From CBDESM01 sp965205165 (GTDB lineage: Bacteria; Chloroflexota; Dehalococcoidia; Bin125), in NCBI GenBank assembly GCA_965205165.1, contig OZ242037.1, positions 1,054,001 through 1,118,000 of the forward strand: 64,000 bases of DNA, given 5' to 3'. The notes beneath the pieces were generated by a model. The model searched no databases and was not told the DNA's origin. It was given only the letters and a program-made list of their open reading frames with translations. Made by a program: the position numbers and the translations under genes. Each line of letters starts with the position of its first letter. Position 1 is the first letter of the stretch. This document shows positions 18,527 through 28,014 of the stretch, piece after piece.

Positions 18527-19627
18527 TTGGCCGAGCAGCCGACCGGGCAATCCGCTTCGGACGGGGACCCGATCCCGCTGGAGAGTCCGAACCGGCCGCG
18601 CGAGTACCACGGCGCGCGGACGGTGCTGGCGGGCTTGGGCGCGGTCGCGGCGGTGGCGCTGGCGCTGTGGCTGGCGCTGCTGCGCGGCGGCGACGGGGGC
18701 GGCGAGGGCGGCGTCGCGCCGCTGCCGGAGTACCTGCGGCCCGCGGGCGCGGCGGTGGCGGCGGAGATCGGCGCGGCCGCGCCCGATTTCGAGCTGGAGA
18801 CGATGGACGGCGGGCGCTTCCGGCTCTCCGATTGGCGTGGGCATTCGGTCGTGCTGAATTTCTGGGCGTCGTGGTGCGGGCCCTGCCGGCGCGAGGTGCC
18901 GGCGCTGGTGCGGGCGCAGGCGGAGCACGCGCAGGCCGGCTTGATCGTGGTCGGCGTGAACATCGAGGAATCGCGCGGGCCGGCGCGGGATTTCGCCGAG
19001 GAGTTCGGGATCAACTACGCGGTGGCGATGGATTTCGACGGCTCCGTCTTCCGCGCCTACGGCGGCGGCGGGCCGGCGGGGCCTCCGCGCAGCTTCTTCG
19101 TCGATCCGGACGGGACGGTCGCGCTGATCTACGCCGGGCAGGCGCCGGACGAGCGGATCGCGGCCGATGCCGCGTCCGCCGCTTCGCGCTCCCTCGCCGG
19201 CGGGACGGAGATGGCGCCCGGTCTGAAAGCGCCGCCCGGAGCGGACGCTGCGGAGATCGGCGTCGCACAGGGCCTGATCGCGCCGGACTTCGCGGCGGAA
19301 CGGGCCGGCGGCGGACGCTGGCGGCTCAGCGGGCAGCGGCCCGAACCGGTCGTGCTGGCCATCGCGCCGCCGGGCTGCGACGGCTGCGGCGCGCTCGACC
19401 TGGACGGCCTGCGCGAGTTCGGCGGCGTCGCTGCGCTCGGCGGCCGCTTGGCGGGCGGAGCCGGCGATGTCGTCCGCTTGACATGGCGCGACGACATCGG
19501 CGCGCTGTACGCGCGGGACGGGGAATTACGCTTGATCCTGATCGATGCGGAGGGCGCGATCGGGCGGATCGCGGACGGGCCCAACGCCGTCGCGGAGCTC
19601 GCGCAAGCCCTGCGCGCGGACGAGTGA
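18527..19627 (+). CDS. Membrane-anchored TlpA-like protein with two thioredoxin-fold domains
   Basis: The 366-residue protein has one membrane helix (about residues 32-48), then a TlpA/ResA-type thioredoxin domain with the active site FWASWCGPC (about 120), so the domain faces the periplasmic side. A second thioredoxin-like domain (about 245-360) keeps only a variant site, PPGCDGCG. The first domain is probably a thiol-disulfide reductase for cytochrome c maturation or oxidative folding. The start is a TTG at 18527 with GGAGG six bases upstream; no ATG or GTG fits. It precedes the amino-acid dehydrogenase by 11 bases. Confidence 0.85.
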   Translation: MAEQPTGQSASDGDPIPLESPNRPREYHGARTVLAGLGAVAAVALALWLALLRGGDGGGEGGVAPLPEYLRPAGAAVAAEIGAAAPDFELETMDGGRFRLSDWRGHSVVLNFWASWCGPCRREVPALVRAQAEHAQAGLIVVGVNIEESRGPARDFAEEFGINYAVAMDFDGSVFRAYGGGGPAGPPRSFFVDPDGTVALIYAGQAPDERIAADAASAASRSLAGGTEMAPGLKAPPGADAAEIGVAQGLIAPDFAAERAGGGRWRLSGQRPEPVVLAIAPPGCDGCGALDLDGLREFGGVAALGGRLAGGAGDVVRLTWRDDIGALYARDGELRLILIDAEGAIGRIADGPNAVAELAQALRADE

Positions 19628-19638
19628 GGAGCGGCAGC

Positions 19639-20703
19639 ATGGCGGAGATCGAGCGGATTCCGGCTGCGGCGCACGAGGACGTGCGGCTGTGGCGCGACGA
19701 AGAGGCGGGGCTGACCGCGATCATCGCGGTGCATTCGACGGCGCTGGGGCCGGCCGTGGGCGGCACGCGCTGGCAGCCCTACGCCGGGCGCGACGAGGCG
19801 CTGCGCGACGTGCTGCGGCTGTCGAGCGCGATGACGCTGAAGGCGGCGGGGGCGCGGCTCCCGTTCGGCGGCGGCAAGGCGGTCGTGATCGGCGATCCGG
19901 CAGCGAAGACCGACGCGCAGCTGCGCTCCTACGCGCAATTCGTGAGCGAGTTCGGCGGCAAGTTCATCACCACGACGGACGTGGGCACGACCACGGCGGA
20001 GGTGGATCGGCTGTCGGAGCTGACGCCGCACATGTGCGGGATGTCGCCGGCCAAGGGCGGCTCGGGCGACACCTCGGCGCTGACGGCGACGACGGTGCTG
20101 CAAGGGATGCGCGCAACGCTGGAGGCGCTGGACGGCAACCCGGAGTTCGCCGGGCGGCGCGTATCGGTGATCGGCGTCGGCAAGGTCGGCGGGAAGGTGG
20201 CGGCGCGGCTGGCGGAGGCCGGCGCAGAGGTGCTGGTCGCGGACGTGCGCGAGGACGCGGCCGCGGCGCTGGCCGCGGAGATCGGCGCGACGGCGCTGCC
20301 GGTCGAAGACGCGATGCGGGCCGAGTGCGACGTCCTGTCCCCGAACGCGCTCGGCGGCGTGCTGAGCGAGACAACGATCCCCCAGCTGCGCTGCCGCGCA
20401 ATCTGCGGCGCCGCCAACAACCAGCTCGAGCGCGACCCCGAAGATGCTGCCCTGATCGCCGAACGCGGCATCCTCTACGCCCCCGACTTCATCGTCAACA
20501 GCGGCGGCCTGATCTCAGTCGCCATCGAGATCGAAGGCTGGACCCCGCAGCAGTCGCAGCAACACGCCGAAGGCGTATTCGACACGACGCGAAAAGTCTT
20601 CCACTTCGCAGCCGAACACAGCCTGACGCCGGCCGCAGCAGCAGAAGCAATGGTCCGCCGCGCCCTCGGCGGCAGCACGGGGATGGCGGCCGCGGTGAGC
20701 TGA
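19639..20703 (+). CDS. Glu/Leu/Phe/Val dehydrogenase (leucine dehydrogenase type)
   Basis: This enzyme carries out NAD-dependent oxidative deamination of a branched-chain or aromatic amino acid. The 354-residue length fits leucine/phenylalanine dehydrogenases rather than glutamate dehydrogenase. The substrate region shows GGTRW, MTLKAAGARLPFGGGKAVV with the catalytic lysine, and TTDVGTT. The dinucleotide-binding fold begins at VIGVGKVGGKVA (about 175), and CGAANNQL and DFIVNSGGLIS follow. The ATG at 19639 has an AGGA site. It is probably co-transcribed with the thioredoxin gene. Confidence 0.95.
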   Translation: MAEIERIPAAAHEDVRLWRDEEAGLTAIIAVHSTALGPAVGGTRWQPYAGRDEALRDVLRLSSAMTLKAAGARLPFGGGKAVVIGDPAAKTDAQLRSYAQFVSEFGGKFITTTDVGTTTAEVDRLSELTPHMCGMSPAKGGSGDTSALTATTVLQGMRATLEALDGNPEFAGRRVSVIGVGKVGGKVAARLAEAGAEVLVADVREDAAAALAAEIGATALPVEDAMRAECDVLSPNALGGVLSETTIPQLRCRAICGAANNQLERDPEDAALIAERGILYAPDFIVNSGGLISVAIEIEGWTPQQSQQHAEGVFDTTRKVFHFAAEHSLTPAAAAEAMVRRALGGSTGMAAAVS

Positions 20704-20733
20704 GCCGCGGGCTGCGTGTGCGACACTTGGCGG

Positions 20734-23557
20734 ATGAGCGAGCGAACGGCGGGCGGGCGGGTGCGGGAGGAGGTGCCGAATGTGCTGCTGGGGGAGCTGC
20801 TGAAGGAGCGGGGGCTGCGGGCGCAGGCGGAGCGGCGCAAGGGCGGGGATGCGCCGGACCTGCTGATCGAGCGGCTGGCGGGCGATGAGTTCGCGCTGCT
20901 CGAATGCAAGTGGGAGGGCGCGAAATCGGCGCTTGACGAGCAGCTGGAGGGACGGATCGCGGCCTATCCGACCGCGATCGGCAGGGTCGGGGTGCTCTAC
21001 CCGGAGCCGTTGCGCACGGCTGATGACGTGGGCGGCGCGCTGGCCGAGACCGGGGACTTGAAGTGGTACCTGCATTCCAGCCGCGGCCGGGTCGAGCATC
21101 CCCAGCAGGTGCGCAGCGGCACCGCGCACCAGCTGGCGGACTACCTGCGGGCGCTGCCGTTGTCGGTCGAGGGCGTCGACCGCGTGGCCGCGGCGGCGGG
21201 GACGGTGGGCTGGGCGACCGAGACGGCGGCCAGGCAGATCGGGCGGCACGCCCGCACCGCCGAGCGAGTCGCGGCGCTGATCGCGGAGACGGACAAGGAG
21301 CAGGAGCGCGCCGCGGCGCTGCGGATCGCCTGCTTAGTGCTGTTCAATGCGCTGGCCTTCGAGAACCGCCTCGCCCAAGTGCATCCGGAAGTGCCGACCG
21401 TGGCGGAGGCCTATCCCCCGACCGAGCGGCTGCGGGACGTTTGGCGGATGATCTGCACGCGGATCGACTACGTTCCGGTCTTCGATCTCGCCGCGGACAT
21501 CCTCGACATCCTCTGCGATTCGGGGACGGGGCAGGCCGAGGTCATCGACCCGCTGATTGCGGCGGTGCGGCAGACGAGCGACGTCGAAGGCCACGATCTG
21601 GCGGGGCGGCTGTTCCACACGCTGTTGTCGGATGCCAAGTTCACGGGGGCGTACTACACGTCGGTGCCGGCGGCGACGCTGCTGACGCGGCTGGTGTTCG
21701 ATGGGTGGCCGAAGGGGACGGATTGGACGGATCACGAGTTCCCGGGCTCGCTGAATGTGGCGGACATCGCCTGCGGGACGGGCACTTTGCTGATGGCGGT
21801 CGCGTCCGAGTGCGAGCGGCGGCACATCGCCGCGGGCGGGAGCGAGGCCGAGCGGCTGCACAAGGCGATGGTGGAGCAGGCGCTGCACGGGTTCGACGTG
21901 CAACTCTCGGCGGTGCATTTCGCGGCGACGAGCCTAGCGATGCTGAACCCGGCGATCCACTTCGACCGGATGAATTTGTACGTAATGCCGCTTGAGGCAT
22001 CAGGCGGGGACGTGAAATTGGGTTCGCTCGATTTCCTCGGCCAGAGTGAAGCGGCCGTGCAATATCCGCTCGGCGCGGGCGAGGCGGCTGAGATCGTCGC
22101 GCCCGCCAAAGTACAAGGAACGAGGGGGGGGGGGGGGGCTAGCCGAAGCGTCTGATACGGCGGTGTTGCCGCCGCTTGATCTGGCGATCATGAATCCGCC
22201 CTTCACCCGCTCCGACTTGCTCTTCGGCAGCCTGTCGTCCAGCGAACGGCAGAAGATCCAAACGGAGATTCGGGATCGGCTCAAGTCGCAGAGCGCATCG
22301 GCCGTGGCCGGCGTCGGCGCTGCATTCGTCGCCGCCGTAACGCCGAAAATCCGGGCGGGCGACGGGCGCTTGGCGCTGGTGCTGCCGCTGACGGTATGCA
22401 CGGGCCGCTCGTGGCGGCAGACGCGGGCGTTGATCGAACGGGATTTCCACCTGGATATGGTGATCGCCTCGCACGACCCGCAACGCTGGAATTTCTCGGA
22501 CAGCACCGATCTCTCGGAGGCGCTGCTGATCGCGACGAAGCGTGCCGAGGGCGACACGGGCGAGTCGCGGACGACTTACGTGAATCTGTGGGAAAACCCG
22601 GACAACGTGCTGGACGCGGGACGGCTGGCGGACGTGATCTCCACGACGCCGCCGGCGAATCTGGAGGATGCGGGCACCGCGTTGCTCGAACTCGACGGCC
22701 GGCACGTGGGCGAAGCCATTTCGCTGCCGGCTGAAGAAAGCGGCGGAGAGCAATGGCTCGGCGTGCAATTCTCCCGCGCCGATGTCACCCGTGCCGCAGC
22801 CGCCCTCCTGAACGATGGCGAGGTGCGGGTGCCCGGGGAGAAGAGCGCGACGGCGATCCGGCTGTGCGCCCTCGGTGAACTTGGCCCGCTCGGCCCGGAC
22901 CGCCGCGACATCTTGGACGGCTTCGCATATACGGATACGCCGACCGCGTACCCGTTCGTGGCAGGTCATGACACCAATGAACGCACGACGCTGCAAGCTG
23001 TGCCGAACAGATATCTTGCCCCATTGGCGAAACCGCGTGCGGGGCGCAGGCTGAAGAACGCCGTCGATCTTGGCCAACGGGCAGCTCGACTGCTCGTTGC
23101 GGAGCGTCTGCGTTTAGATACCGCCTGCGTTGTGTCGATGAGGTGTAACCGACCAGTTCTCTCGAACGTGTTCTGGGAACTTGGCATTGCCGACGAGCGG
23201 CATGACTCGGCTCTCACTCTATGGCTGAACAGCAGCTTAGGCATTCTCACACTGCTCGGAACGAGGACCACGACCGAGGGTGGTTGGGTCAGTCTGAAGA
23301 AGGGCGACTTGGAAGAGATGCCGGTACTGGATGCGCGGGAGCTGTCGGACTGGCAGTTGGAGCGGCTTGGAGAACTGTTTGAGGAGCTAGCGGAGGAGGC
23401 GCTGCTGCCGTTGCCGGAGATGGGGGATTGCGCGGTGCGGGCGCGGCTGGACGCGGGATTGGCCGAGGTGCTGGGGCTGCCGGATTTGACTCCGCTGCGG
23501 CGGATGCTCGCGTCGGAGCCCGTGGTCTCGAACCGCCGGCTGACGGAAGCGGGCTAG
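20734..23557 (+). pseudogene. Type IIG-like restriction-modification fusion, interrupted by a frameshift at a 15-G tract
   Basis: Two reading frames together make one enzyme of about 940 residues. The first (20734-22155) begins with a PD-(D/E)xK-like nuclease motif: D42, then E57-C-K59. It then has the SAM motif ADIACGTGTLLMA (about 343). It runs into a 15-base G run at 22124-22138 and stops at 22155. The second frame contains the catalytic LAIMNPPFTRSD (near 22190) and the target-recognition region to 23557. Losing one G (or gaining two) joins the frames between SAM motif and NPPF. The gene is therefore either switched off by slippage (phase variation), decayed, or misassembled. The start ATG at 20734 is the best candidate. 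Confidence 0.88.
22124..22138 (+). repeat. 15-base G homopolymer tract inside a restriction-modification gene
   Basis: A run of 15 consecutive G residues lies inside the methyltransferase coding region, about 50 bases before the NPPF catalytic motif. With 15 G the upstream frame ends 17 bases after the tract; with 14 or 17 G it reads into the downstream methyltransferase half. Long G runs in coding DNA are a known basis of slipped-strand phase variation, including in methyltransferases of Helicobacter, Campylobacter and Neisseria. Such runs are also error-prone in sequencing, so the exact count is uncertain. Confidence 0.9.
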
Positions 23558-23985
23558 GTCATGCGGAGGAGGGTGAGGTCGAGGTCGGGGATGTCGTTGA
23601 AACCGCGTCGGTCGAAGGTGATCAAGGGGAGTCTGTAGGCGAGCGCGGTGGCGGCGATCCAGGCGTCCTTGACGTTCTCGGGGCGTCCCGCGTTGCGCCG
23701 GCGGCGGACGATCTCGATGTAGCGGGCTACGACCGCTTCATCCGCGTAGAGGATCGGCACGGTGCTGACGAATGCCCGGATCTGGTTCGCATACGAGCGG
23801 TCGATGGTGGGCGACGCGGCCCACACGCCCAGTTCGCCCTCCGTCTGGAAGGAGATCGCGTAGGAGCCGGGCAGCCTCAGGTACGGGGCGACGACCGCCG
23901 CGAATCGCGGTTTGAGCGAGTTGGACACGGCGTTCGTGTCCAGCAGGCGGACGACCTCTACTTCGGCTGCTGGTGGCGTTGCCAT
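23554..23985 (-). CDS. PIN-domain ribonuclease (VapC-like toxin candidate)
   Basis: PIN domains are metal-dependent RNases, often toxins of type II toxin-antitoxin systems. The 143-residue protein shows the acidic residues expected: LLDTNAVS (Asp near residue 16), a conserved Glu around 49, DAWIAATAL near 107 and TFDRRGF near 123. Its stop codon shares CTAG with the convergent restriction-modification gene. Its start overlaps the end of the 160-residue gene upstream by 28 bases, which makes that gene a candidate antitoxin or coupled partner, although it does not resemble a VapB. Confidence 0.88.
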   Translation of the reverse strand: MATPPAAEVEVVRLLDTNAVSNSLKPRFAAVVAPYLRLPGSYAISFQTEGELGVWAASPTIDRSYANQIRAFVSTVPILYADEAVVARYIEIVRRRRNAGRPENVKDAWIAATALAYRLPLITFDRRGFNDIPDLDLTLLRMT

Positions 23986-24440
23986 GTGAATCCGTAGCGG
24001 AGGTCCATCAGCCAGTCTTCGACGTCGTAGTCGTCCTCGTAGCCGGGCGGGGGCGGGTCGGGGGACATTTCAAGGCCCATCGAGTCCTTGATGGCTCGGG
24101 CACCTTGGTGGAGGTCGGACAGGGCTTCGGCGATCTCGGGCTCGGTCCAAGGCTTGTCTTGGGGGTAGGAGCGGAACTTGAGCCAGGCGTAGAGGGCGGG
24201 GGGGTGCGGCTCGCCGGCGTCGCGGGCTTCCCAGCGGTCGGCGATGTCGGAGTAGTCGCGCACCCAGAGCTGGAGGCAGAGCACGGGCGCGCCGTCTTCT
24301 TCCGCATCGACCACGCGGTGGCGTTCGGGGGTGAGCCAGCCGTCGAACGATTCGAGCCGTTCGCGCAGCTCCGCCACGCCGGTCGGCGAGTAGGCAACGG
24401 CCGCTTCAGCGACCTCGTGGTGATCCGCACGTTCGGACAT
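23958..24440 (-). CDS. Hypothetical protein, tandem copy 2, next to a PIN-domain gene
   Basis: The 160-residue protein has no family I recognise. It is acidic and aromatic-rich, with the shared features SERADHHEVAEAAVAYSPTG at the N-terminus, LWVRDYSDIADRWEARDAG in the middle and a WLMDLRYGFTWQ ending. It is a close duplicate of the gene at 24445-24969, differing mainly near the C-terminus and at scattered residues. It overlaps the PIN gene start by 28 bases, so the two are probably translated together. An immunity or antitoxin role is possible from position only. Confidence 0.78.
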   Translation of the reverse strand: MSERADHHEVAEAAVAYSPTGVAELRERLESFDGWLTPERHRVVDAEEDGAPVLCLQLWVRDYSDIADRWEARDAGEPHPPALYAWLKFRSYPQDKPWTEPEIAEALSDLHQGARAIKDSMGLEMSPDPPPPGYEDDYDVEDWLMDLRYGFTWQRHQQPK

Positions 24441-24444
24441 GCGG

Positions 24445-24969
24445 TCAGGGTAGCGCGGGAGCTTGGGCAATTGGGCCATGCGGAGGAAGGTGGGTCAGGG
24501 TTAGGCGGTCTTGCCATGTGAAGCCGTAGCGGAGGTCCATGAACCAGTCTTGGATGTCGTAGTCGTCGTAGCCGGGCGGCAGGGGGTCGGGGGATTGGCC
24601 GAGCGGTTCGGAGTCCTTGATGGCTTGTGCGCCTTGGCGGATGTCAGTTAGGGCTTGGGCGATCTCGATCTCGGTCCAAGGCTTGTCCTGGGAGTAGGAG
24701 CGGAACTTGAGCCAGGCGTAGAGGGCGGGGGGGTGCGGCTGACCGGCGTCGCGGGCTTCCCAGCGATCGGCGATGTCGGAGTAGTCGCGCACCCAGAGCT
24801 GGAGCCAGAGGACGGCTGCGCCGTCTTCCTCCGCGTCGATGACGCGGTGGCGTTCGAGGGTGAGCCAGCCGTCGAACGATTCGAGCTGCTCGCGCAGCTC
24901 CGCCACGCCGGTCGGCGAGTAGGCAACGGCCGCCTCCGCGACCTCGTGGTGATCCGCACGTTCGGACAT
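24445..24969 (-). CDS. Hypothetical protein, tandem copy 1
   Basis: This 174-residue protein is the upstream copy of the duplicated gene. Its first 140 residues align with copy 2 with only scattered changes (for example RER to REQ, LSD to LTD). It keeps the YDIQDWFMDLRYGFTWQ ending but then runs on for about 14 residues into what is the leader of copy 2. The sequence upstream of both starts (CGGACATGCGGTCAGGGTAG in forward orientation) is the same, so promoter and gene were duplicated together. No family is recognised. Confidence 0.75.
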   Translation of the reverse strand: MSERADHHEVAEAAVAYSPTGVAELREQLESFDGWLTLERHRVIDAEEDGAAVLWLQLWVRDYSDIADRWEARDAGQPHPPALYAWLKFRSYSQDKPWTEIEIAQALTDIRQGAQAIKDSEPLGQSPDPLPPGYDDYDIQDWFMDLRYGFTWQDRLTLTHLPPHGPIAQAPALP

Positions 24970-25068
24970 GCGGTCAGGGTAGCGCGGAGGCGGAGACGAG
25001 CGGCCGGCCGTGCGGGGCTCGGCGGGGTTAGGATTATGGAAGATGGACGCGGGCGAGAGGAGCCTGAG

Positions 25069-26268
25069 ATGAGCTTGATGGTGCATGGGATTCCGGTGGT
25101 GGACATCGATTCGCACTACACGGAGCCGCCCGACCTGTGGACTTCGCGGGCGCCGGGGAAGTTCAAGGACAGGGTGCCGCACATCATCACGAATGACGCG
25201 GGCGCCGTGCGCTGGGCGCTGTCGCCGGACGGGCAGTCGCAGATCGACTTCGGGCCGCCGGGGTTCACGGTGGTGAAGGAGGACGGGTCGAAGGAGTACG
25301 GGGTGATCGGGCTGGGCTCGTTCGAGGAGATGTCGGCGGCGGCGACGGATCCGGTGGCGCGGCTGGGGCTGCTGGACAAGCTGGGGATCGCGCAGCAGAT
25401 CGTGTACCCGAACGTGGCCGGGTTCGGCTCGCAGAATTTCATCAAGATCGAGGACGAGGAGCTGCGGAACGTCTGCTGCACGGTCTACAACGACGCGGTG
25501 GCGGAGTTCCAGGCGGCGGGGGACGGGCGGCTGTTTCCGCAGGGCTTGGTGCCGTTCTGGGACATTCCGGCGGCGGTGAAGGAGCTGGAGCGGATCCGCG
25601 AGATGGGGATGACGGGGATCACGATGTGCGACACGCCGGAGGCGTTCGGGCTGCCGTACCTGAACGACCCGGCCTGGGATCCGTTCTGGGAGGCGTGCGA
25701 CGCTTTGGAGATGCCGGTGAATTTCCACATCGGGGCGGGGGCGGGGGTGGTGGACAAGCTGGTCTGGAAGGGCTACGGGCCTCAGCGGCAGCTGGCGCTG
25801 GCGTCGATCTGCCTGTTCATCACCAACTTCAAGGTGATCATCAACCTGATCTTCTCGGGCATGCTGGAGCGCTGGCCGCGGCTGAATTTCGTCTCGGTGG
25901 AGAGCGGGATCGGCTGGGTGCCGTTCCTGCTGGAGGCGATGGACTACCAGTGGCAGGAGACGGTGCCGACGGAGCGGGAGGGGCTGACGATGAAGCCGTC
26001 GGAGTACTTCCGGCGGCAGGTCTACGCGTCGTTCTGGTTCGAGGATTTCGGGCCGCGGGCGACGATCGAGGCGATCGGCGAGGACAACGTGATGTTCGAG
26101 ACCGATTTCCCGCACCCGACCTGCCTGTACCCGAAGGCGCAGGAGCACATCACGGAGGTGCTGACGGATCTGGACGAGGGGGTGCGGCGCAAGGTGCTGC
26201 GGGACACGGCGGAGCGGATCTACCACCTGCCGCCGCCGCCCGCGTCGGTGACCGGCAACGGCGCGTAG
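25069..26268 (+). CDS. Amidohydrolase 2 family protein
   Basis: The 399-residue protein belongs to the amidohydrolase-2 group of metal-dependent hydrolases and decarboxylases. It shows the N-terminal DIDSHYTEPPDLW, a middle MPVNFHIGAGAG with a metal-ligand histidine, SVESGIGWVPFLLEAMD, and the closing ETDFPHPTCLYP with the conserved Asp. Relatives act on aromatic acids or related ring compounds, but the substrate cannot be told. The ATG at 25069 has AGGAG upstream. An SDR gene follows after two bases, so the pair is an operon. Confidence 0.92.
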   Translation: MSLMVHGIPVVDIDSHYTEPPDLWTSRAPGKFKDRVPHIITNDAGAVRWALSPDGQSQIDFGPPGFTVVKEDGSKEYGVIGLGSFEEMSAAATDPVARLGLLDKLGIAQQIVYPNVAGFGSQNFIKIEDEELRNVCCTVYNDAVAEFQAAGDGRLFPQGLVPFWDIPAAVKELERIREMGMTGITMCDTPEAFGLPYLNDPAWDPFWEACDALEMPVNFHIGAGAGVVDKLVWKGYGPQRQLALASICLFITNFKVIINLIFSGMLERWPRLNFVSVESGIGWVPFLLEAMDYQWQETVPTEREGLTMKPSEYFRRQVYASFWFEDFGPRATIEAIGEDNVMFETDFPHPTCLYPKAQEHITEVLTDLDEGVRRKVLRDTAERIYHLPPPPASVTGNGA

Positions 26269-26270
26269 GC

Positions 26271-27032
26271 GTGGGCGACCGCCTGGCCGGGAAGTCGGCG
26301 ATCGTCACGGGGGCCGCGTCCGGGATGGGCGCGGCCGAGGCGCGGCTGTTCGCGCGCGAGGGCGCGCGGGTGATCCTCGCCGACGTGCTGGACGATCTGG
26401 GCGAGGCGGTCGCGGCGGAGATCCGCGCGGCCGGGGGCGAGGCGCTGTACGCGCGGGCGGACGTGAGCGCGGAGGCGGATTGGGAGGCGCTGATCGGGAT
26501 CGCCGAAGAGCGGCACGGCGGGCTGGACGTGCTGGTCAACAACGCGGGCTTGAGCAGCACGTCGGAGGCGGATTCGGCCAGCACGGAGGGGTGGGAGCGG
26601 ATCATCGCGGTGAACGCGACGGGGACGTTCCTGGGCTGCAAGCACGGGGCGGAGGCGATGGCGCGTTCGGGGCGGCCGGGCGGTTCGATCGTCAACATCT
26701 CGTCGATCTACGGGCTGGTCGGGAGCGCGGGCGGGCATCCGGCCTACCACGCGTCGAAGGCGGCGGTGCGGAATCTGAGCAAGGCGATGGCGGTGCGGCT
26801 GGCGCCGCGGGGGATCCGGGTGAACTCGGTGCATCCGGGCTTCATGCCGCCGATGCGGAGCGGGGCGGCGCAGGGGGAGGAGGCGCTGGCTCGGCTGGCG
26901 CGGGCGATTCCGCTGGGGCGGACGGGCGAGGTGGACGAGGTGGCGAACGCGGTGCTGTTCCTGGCGTCGGACGAGGCGTCGTACGTGACGGGGGCGGAGC
27001 TGGCGGTGGACGGCGGCTTTACAGCCAAGTAA
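26271..27032 (+). CDS. SDR family NAD(P)-dependent oxidoreductase
   Basis: This 253-residue classical short-chain dehydrogenase has the cofactor motif TGAASGMG (about residue 14), NNAG (about 92), the catalytic Ser in NISSIYG and the YHASK active-site motif, and closes with YVTGAELAVDGG. The start is a GTG two bases after the amidohydrolase stop, indicating translational coupling. It probably oxidises or reduces a hydroxyl/keto group in the same pathway as the amidohydrolase; the substrate is unknown. Confidence 0.93.
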   Translation: MGDRLAGKSAIVTGAASGMGAAEARLFAREGARVILADVLDDLGEAVAAEIRAAGGEALYARADVSAEADWEALIGIAEERHGGLDVLVNNAGLSSTSEADSASTEGWERIIAVNATGTFLGCKHGAEAMARSGRPGGSIVNISSIYGLVGSAGGHPAYHASKAAVRNLSKAMAVRLAPRGIRVNSVHPGFMPPMRSGAAQGEEALARLARAIPLGRTGEVDEVANAVLFLASDEASYVTGAELAVDGGFTAK

Positions 27033-27140
27033 CGGAACGCGGCGACTGCTGCGGGATCGCGGAACAAGCCCCCGTAATCTGGCGTTATGTCTATAGTGCC
27101 CGTGAGGGGCGGAACCGCAACACGCATCGGAGGTCGCAGG

Positions 27141-27989
27141 ATGAACGTCAGTCAACTCGCCATCAAGCGGCGCGGGCTACAGCTGCTGGCAGCAGCCGGC
27201 TTGGCCGCGCTGCTGTTCGCGCTGCTCGCGCCGAGCGCCGGGGCGCAGGGAACGCCGCCGCCGCCGCACTGGCTGTACGGGCAGGGCTACCACTCGGACA
27301 ACGGCGCGACGGTGAGGTTCGTGTCCTCGGACGGTTCCGAGATCACGCGGGCGACGATCGCGAACGGCGCGTGGTCGCTGTTCCCGTCGCAGCGGCAGGC
27401 GACCTCGGGGCGGGTCGAGCTGGTGAGCGCGACGAGCACGCGGACGACCGTGGAATTCGACGTCGAGCAGGGCACGCTGAAGAACATCACGCCGAGCGAG
27501 TTCACCGTGGTCCAGGCGCCCGAGCCCGAGCCGGAGCCCGAACCGGAAGAGGAAGAGACGGACGAGCCGTCGACGGGGACCACCACGCCGTCGGCCGGGG
27601 CCACGCAGACCGCGCGGATCGTGGCGCGCGTCTCCGACAACCCGGGCCGCGTGGGCCGGCTGGAGTTCGGGATGCGGGTCGAGGGCAGCGATGAGGTGAT
27701 CACGCCGCGGGCGCGGTACTTCCCCGAGGACCTGTCCGAGGACCGCATCGACCGCTGGCTGCGGAGCAGCGAGATCGACCTGGGCAACGGCGTCAGCGGG
27801 CGGGTCATCGCGCGCCAGCGCGACGACGGCCGCATCGAATTCGCCTTCGACGCGACGGACGGCGGGGACTGCGTGCCCAGCCGCCGCTACTTCCCGGCCA
27901 AGGGCAGCTCCTCCTACCCGAGCCACAACCGCTGGCTGAACAGCCCGTGGCTGGATATCCCGACGGACTGCACGGACACGCGCGGCTGA
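27141..27989 (+). CDS. Secreted protein with repeated R-Y-F-P/R-W-L motifs, unknown function
   Basis: The 282-residue protein has a signal peptide (basic start, hydrophobic residues about 13-33, cleavage near SAGAQG), a beta-rich N-terminal region, an acidic Pro-Glu linker (about 132-148) and a C-terminal domain. In the C-terminal domain a short pattern occurs twice: RYFPEDLSEDRIDRWLRSSEI, then RRYFPAKGSSSYPSHNRWLNS, suggesting an internal duplication. It is exported and may be surface-associated. The ATG at 27141 has GGAGG seven bases upstream. I recognise no named family. Confidence 0.82.
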   Translation: MNVSQLAIKRRGLQLLAAAGLAALLFALLAPSAGAQGTPPPPHWLYGQGYHSDNGATVRFVSSDGSEITRATIANGAWSLFPSQRQATSGRVELVSATSTRTTVEFDVEQGTLKNITPSEFTVVQAPEPEPEPEPEEEETDEPSTGTTTPSAGATQTARIVARVSDNPGRVGRLEFGMRVEGSDEVITPRARYFPEDLSEDRIDRWLRSSEIDLGNGVSGRVIARQRDDGRIEFAFDATDGGDCVPSRRYFPAKGSSSYPSHNRWLNSPWLDIPTDCTDTRG

Positions 27990-28014
27990 TCGGGGCGGCG
28001 GGGAGCGGCCCGCC

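Larger units (their letters stand above)
23958..24990 (-). repeat. Tandem duplication of about 525 bp (two paralogous genes)
   Basis: Two consecutive units carry the same gene plus its start region. The match begins with the shared leader at about 24438-24460 and 24967-24990 and continues through nearly the whole coding sequence. High nucleotide identity with few gaps indicates a recent duplication by unequal recombination. Confidence 0.85.
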
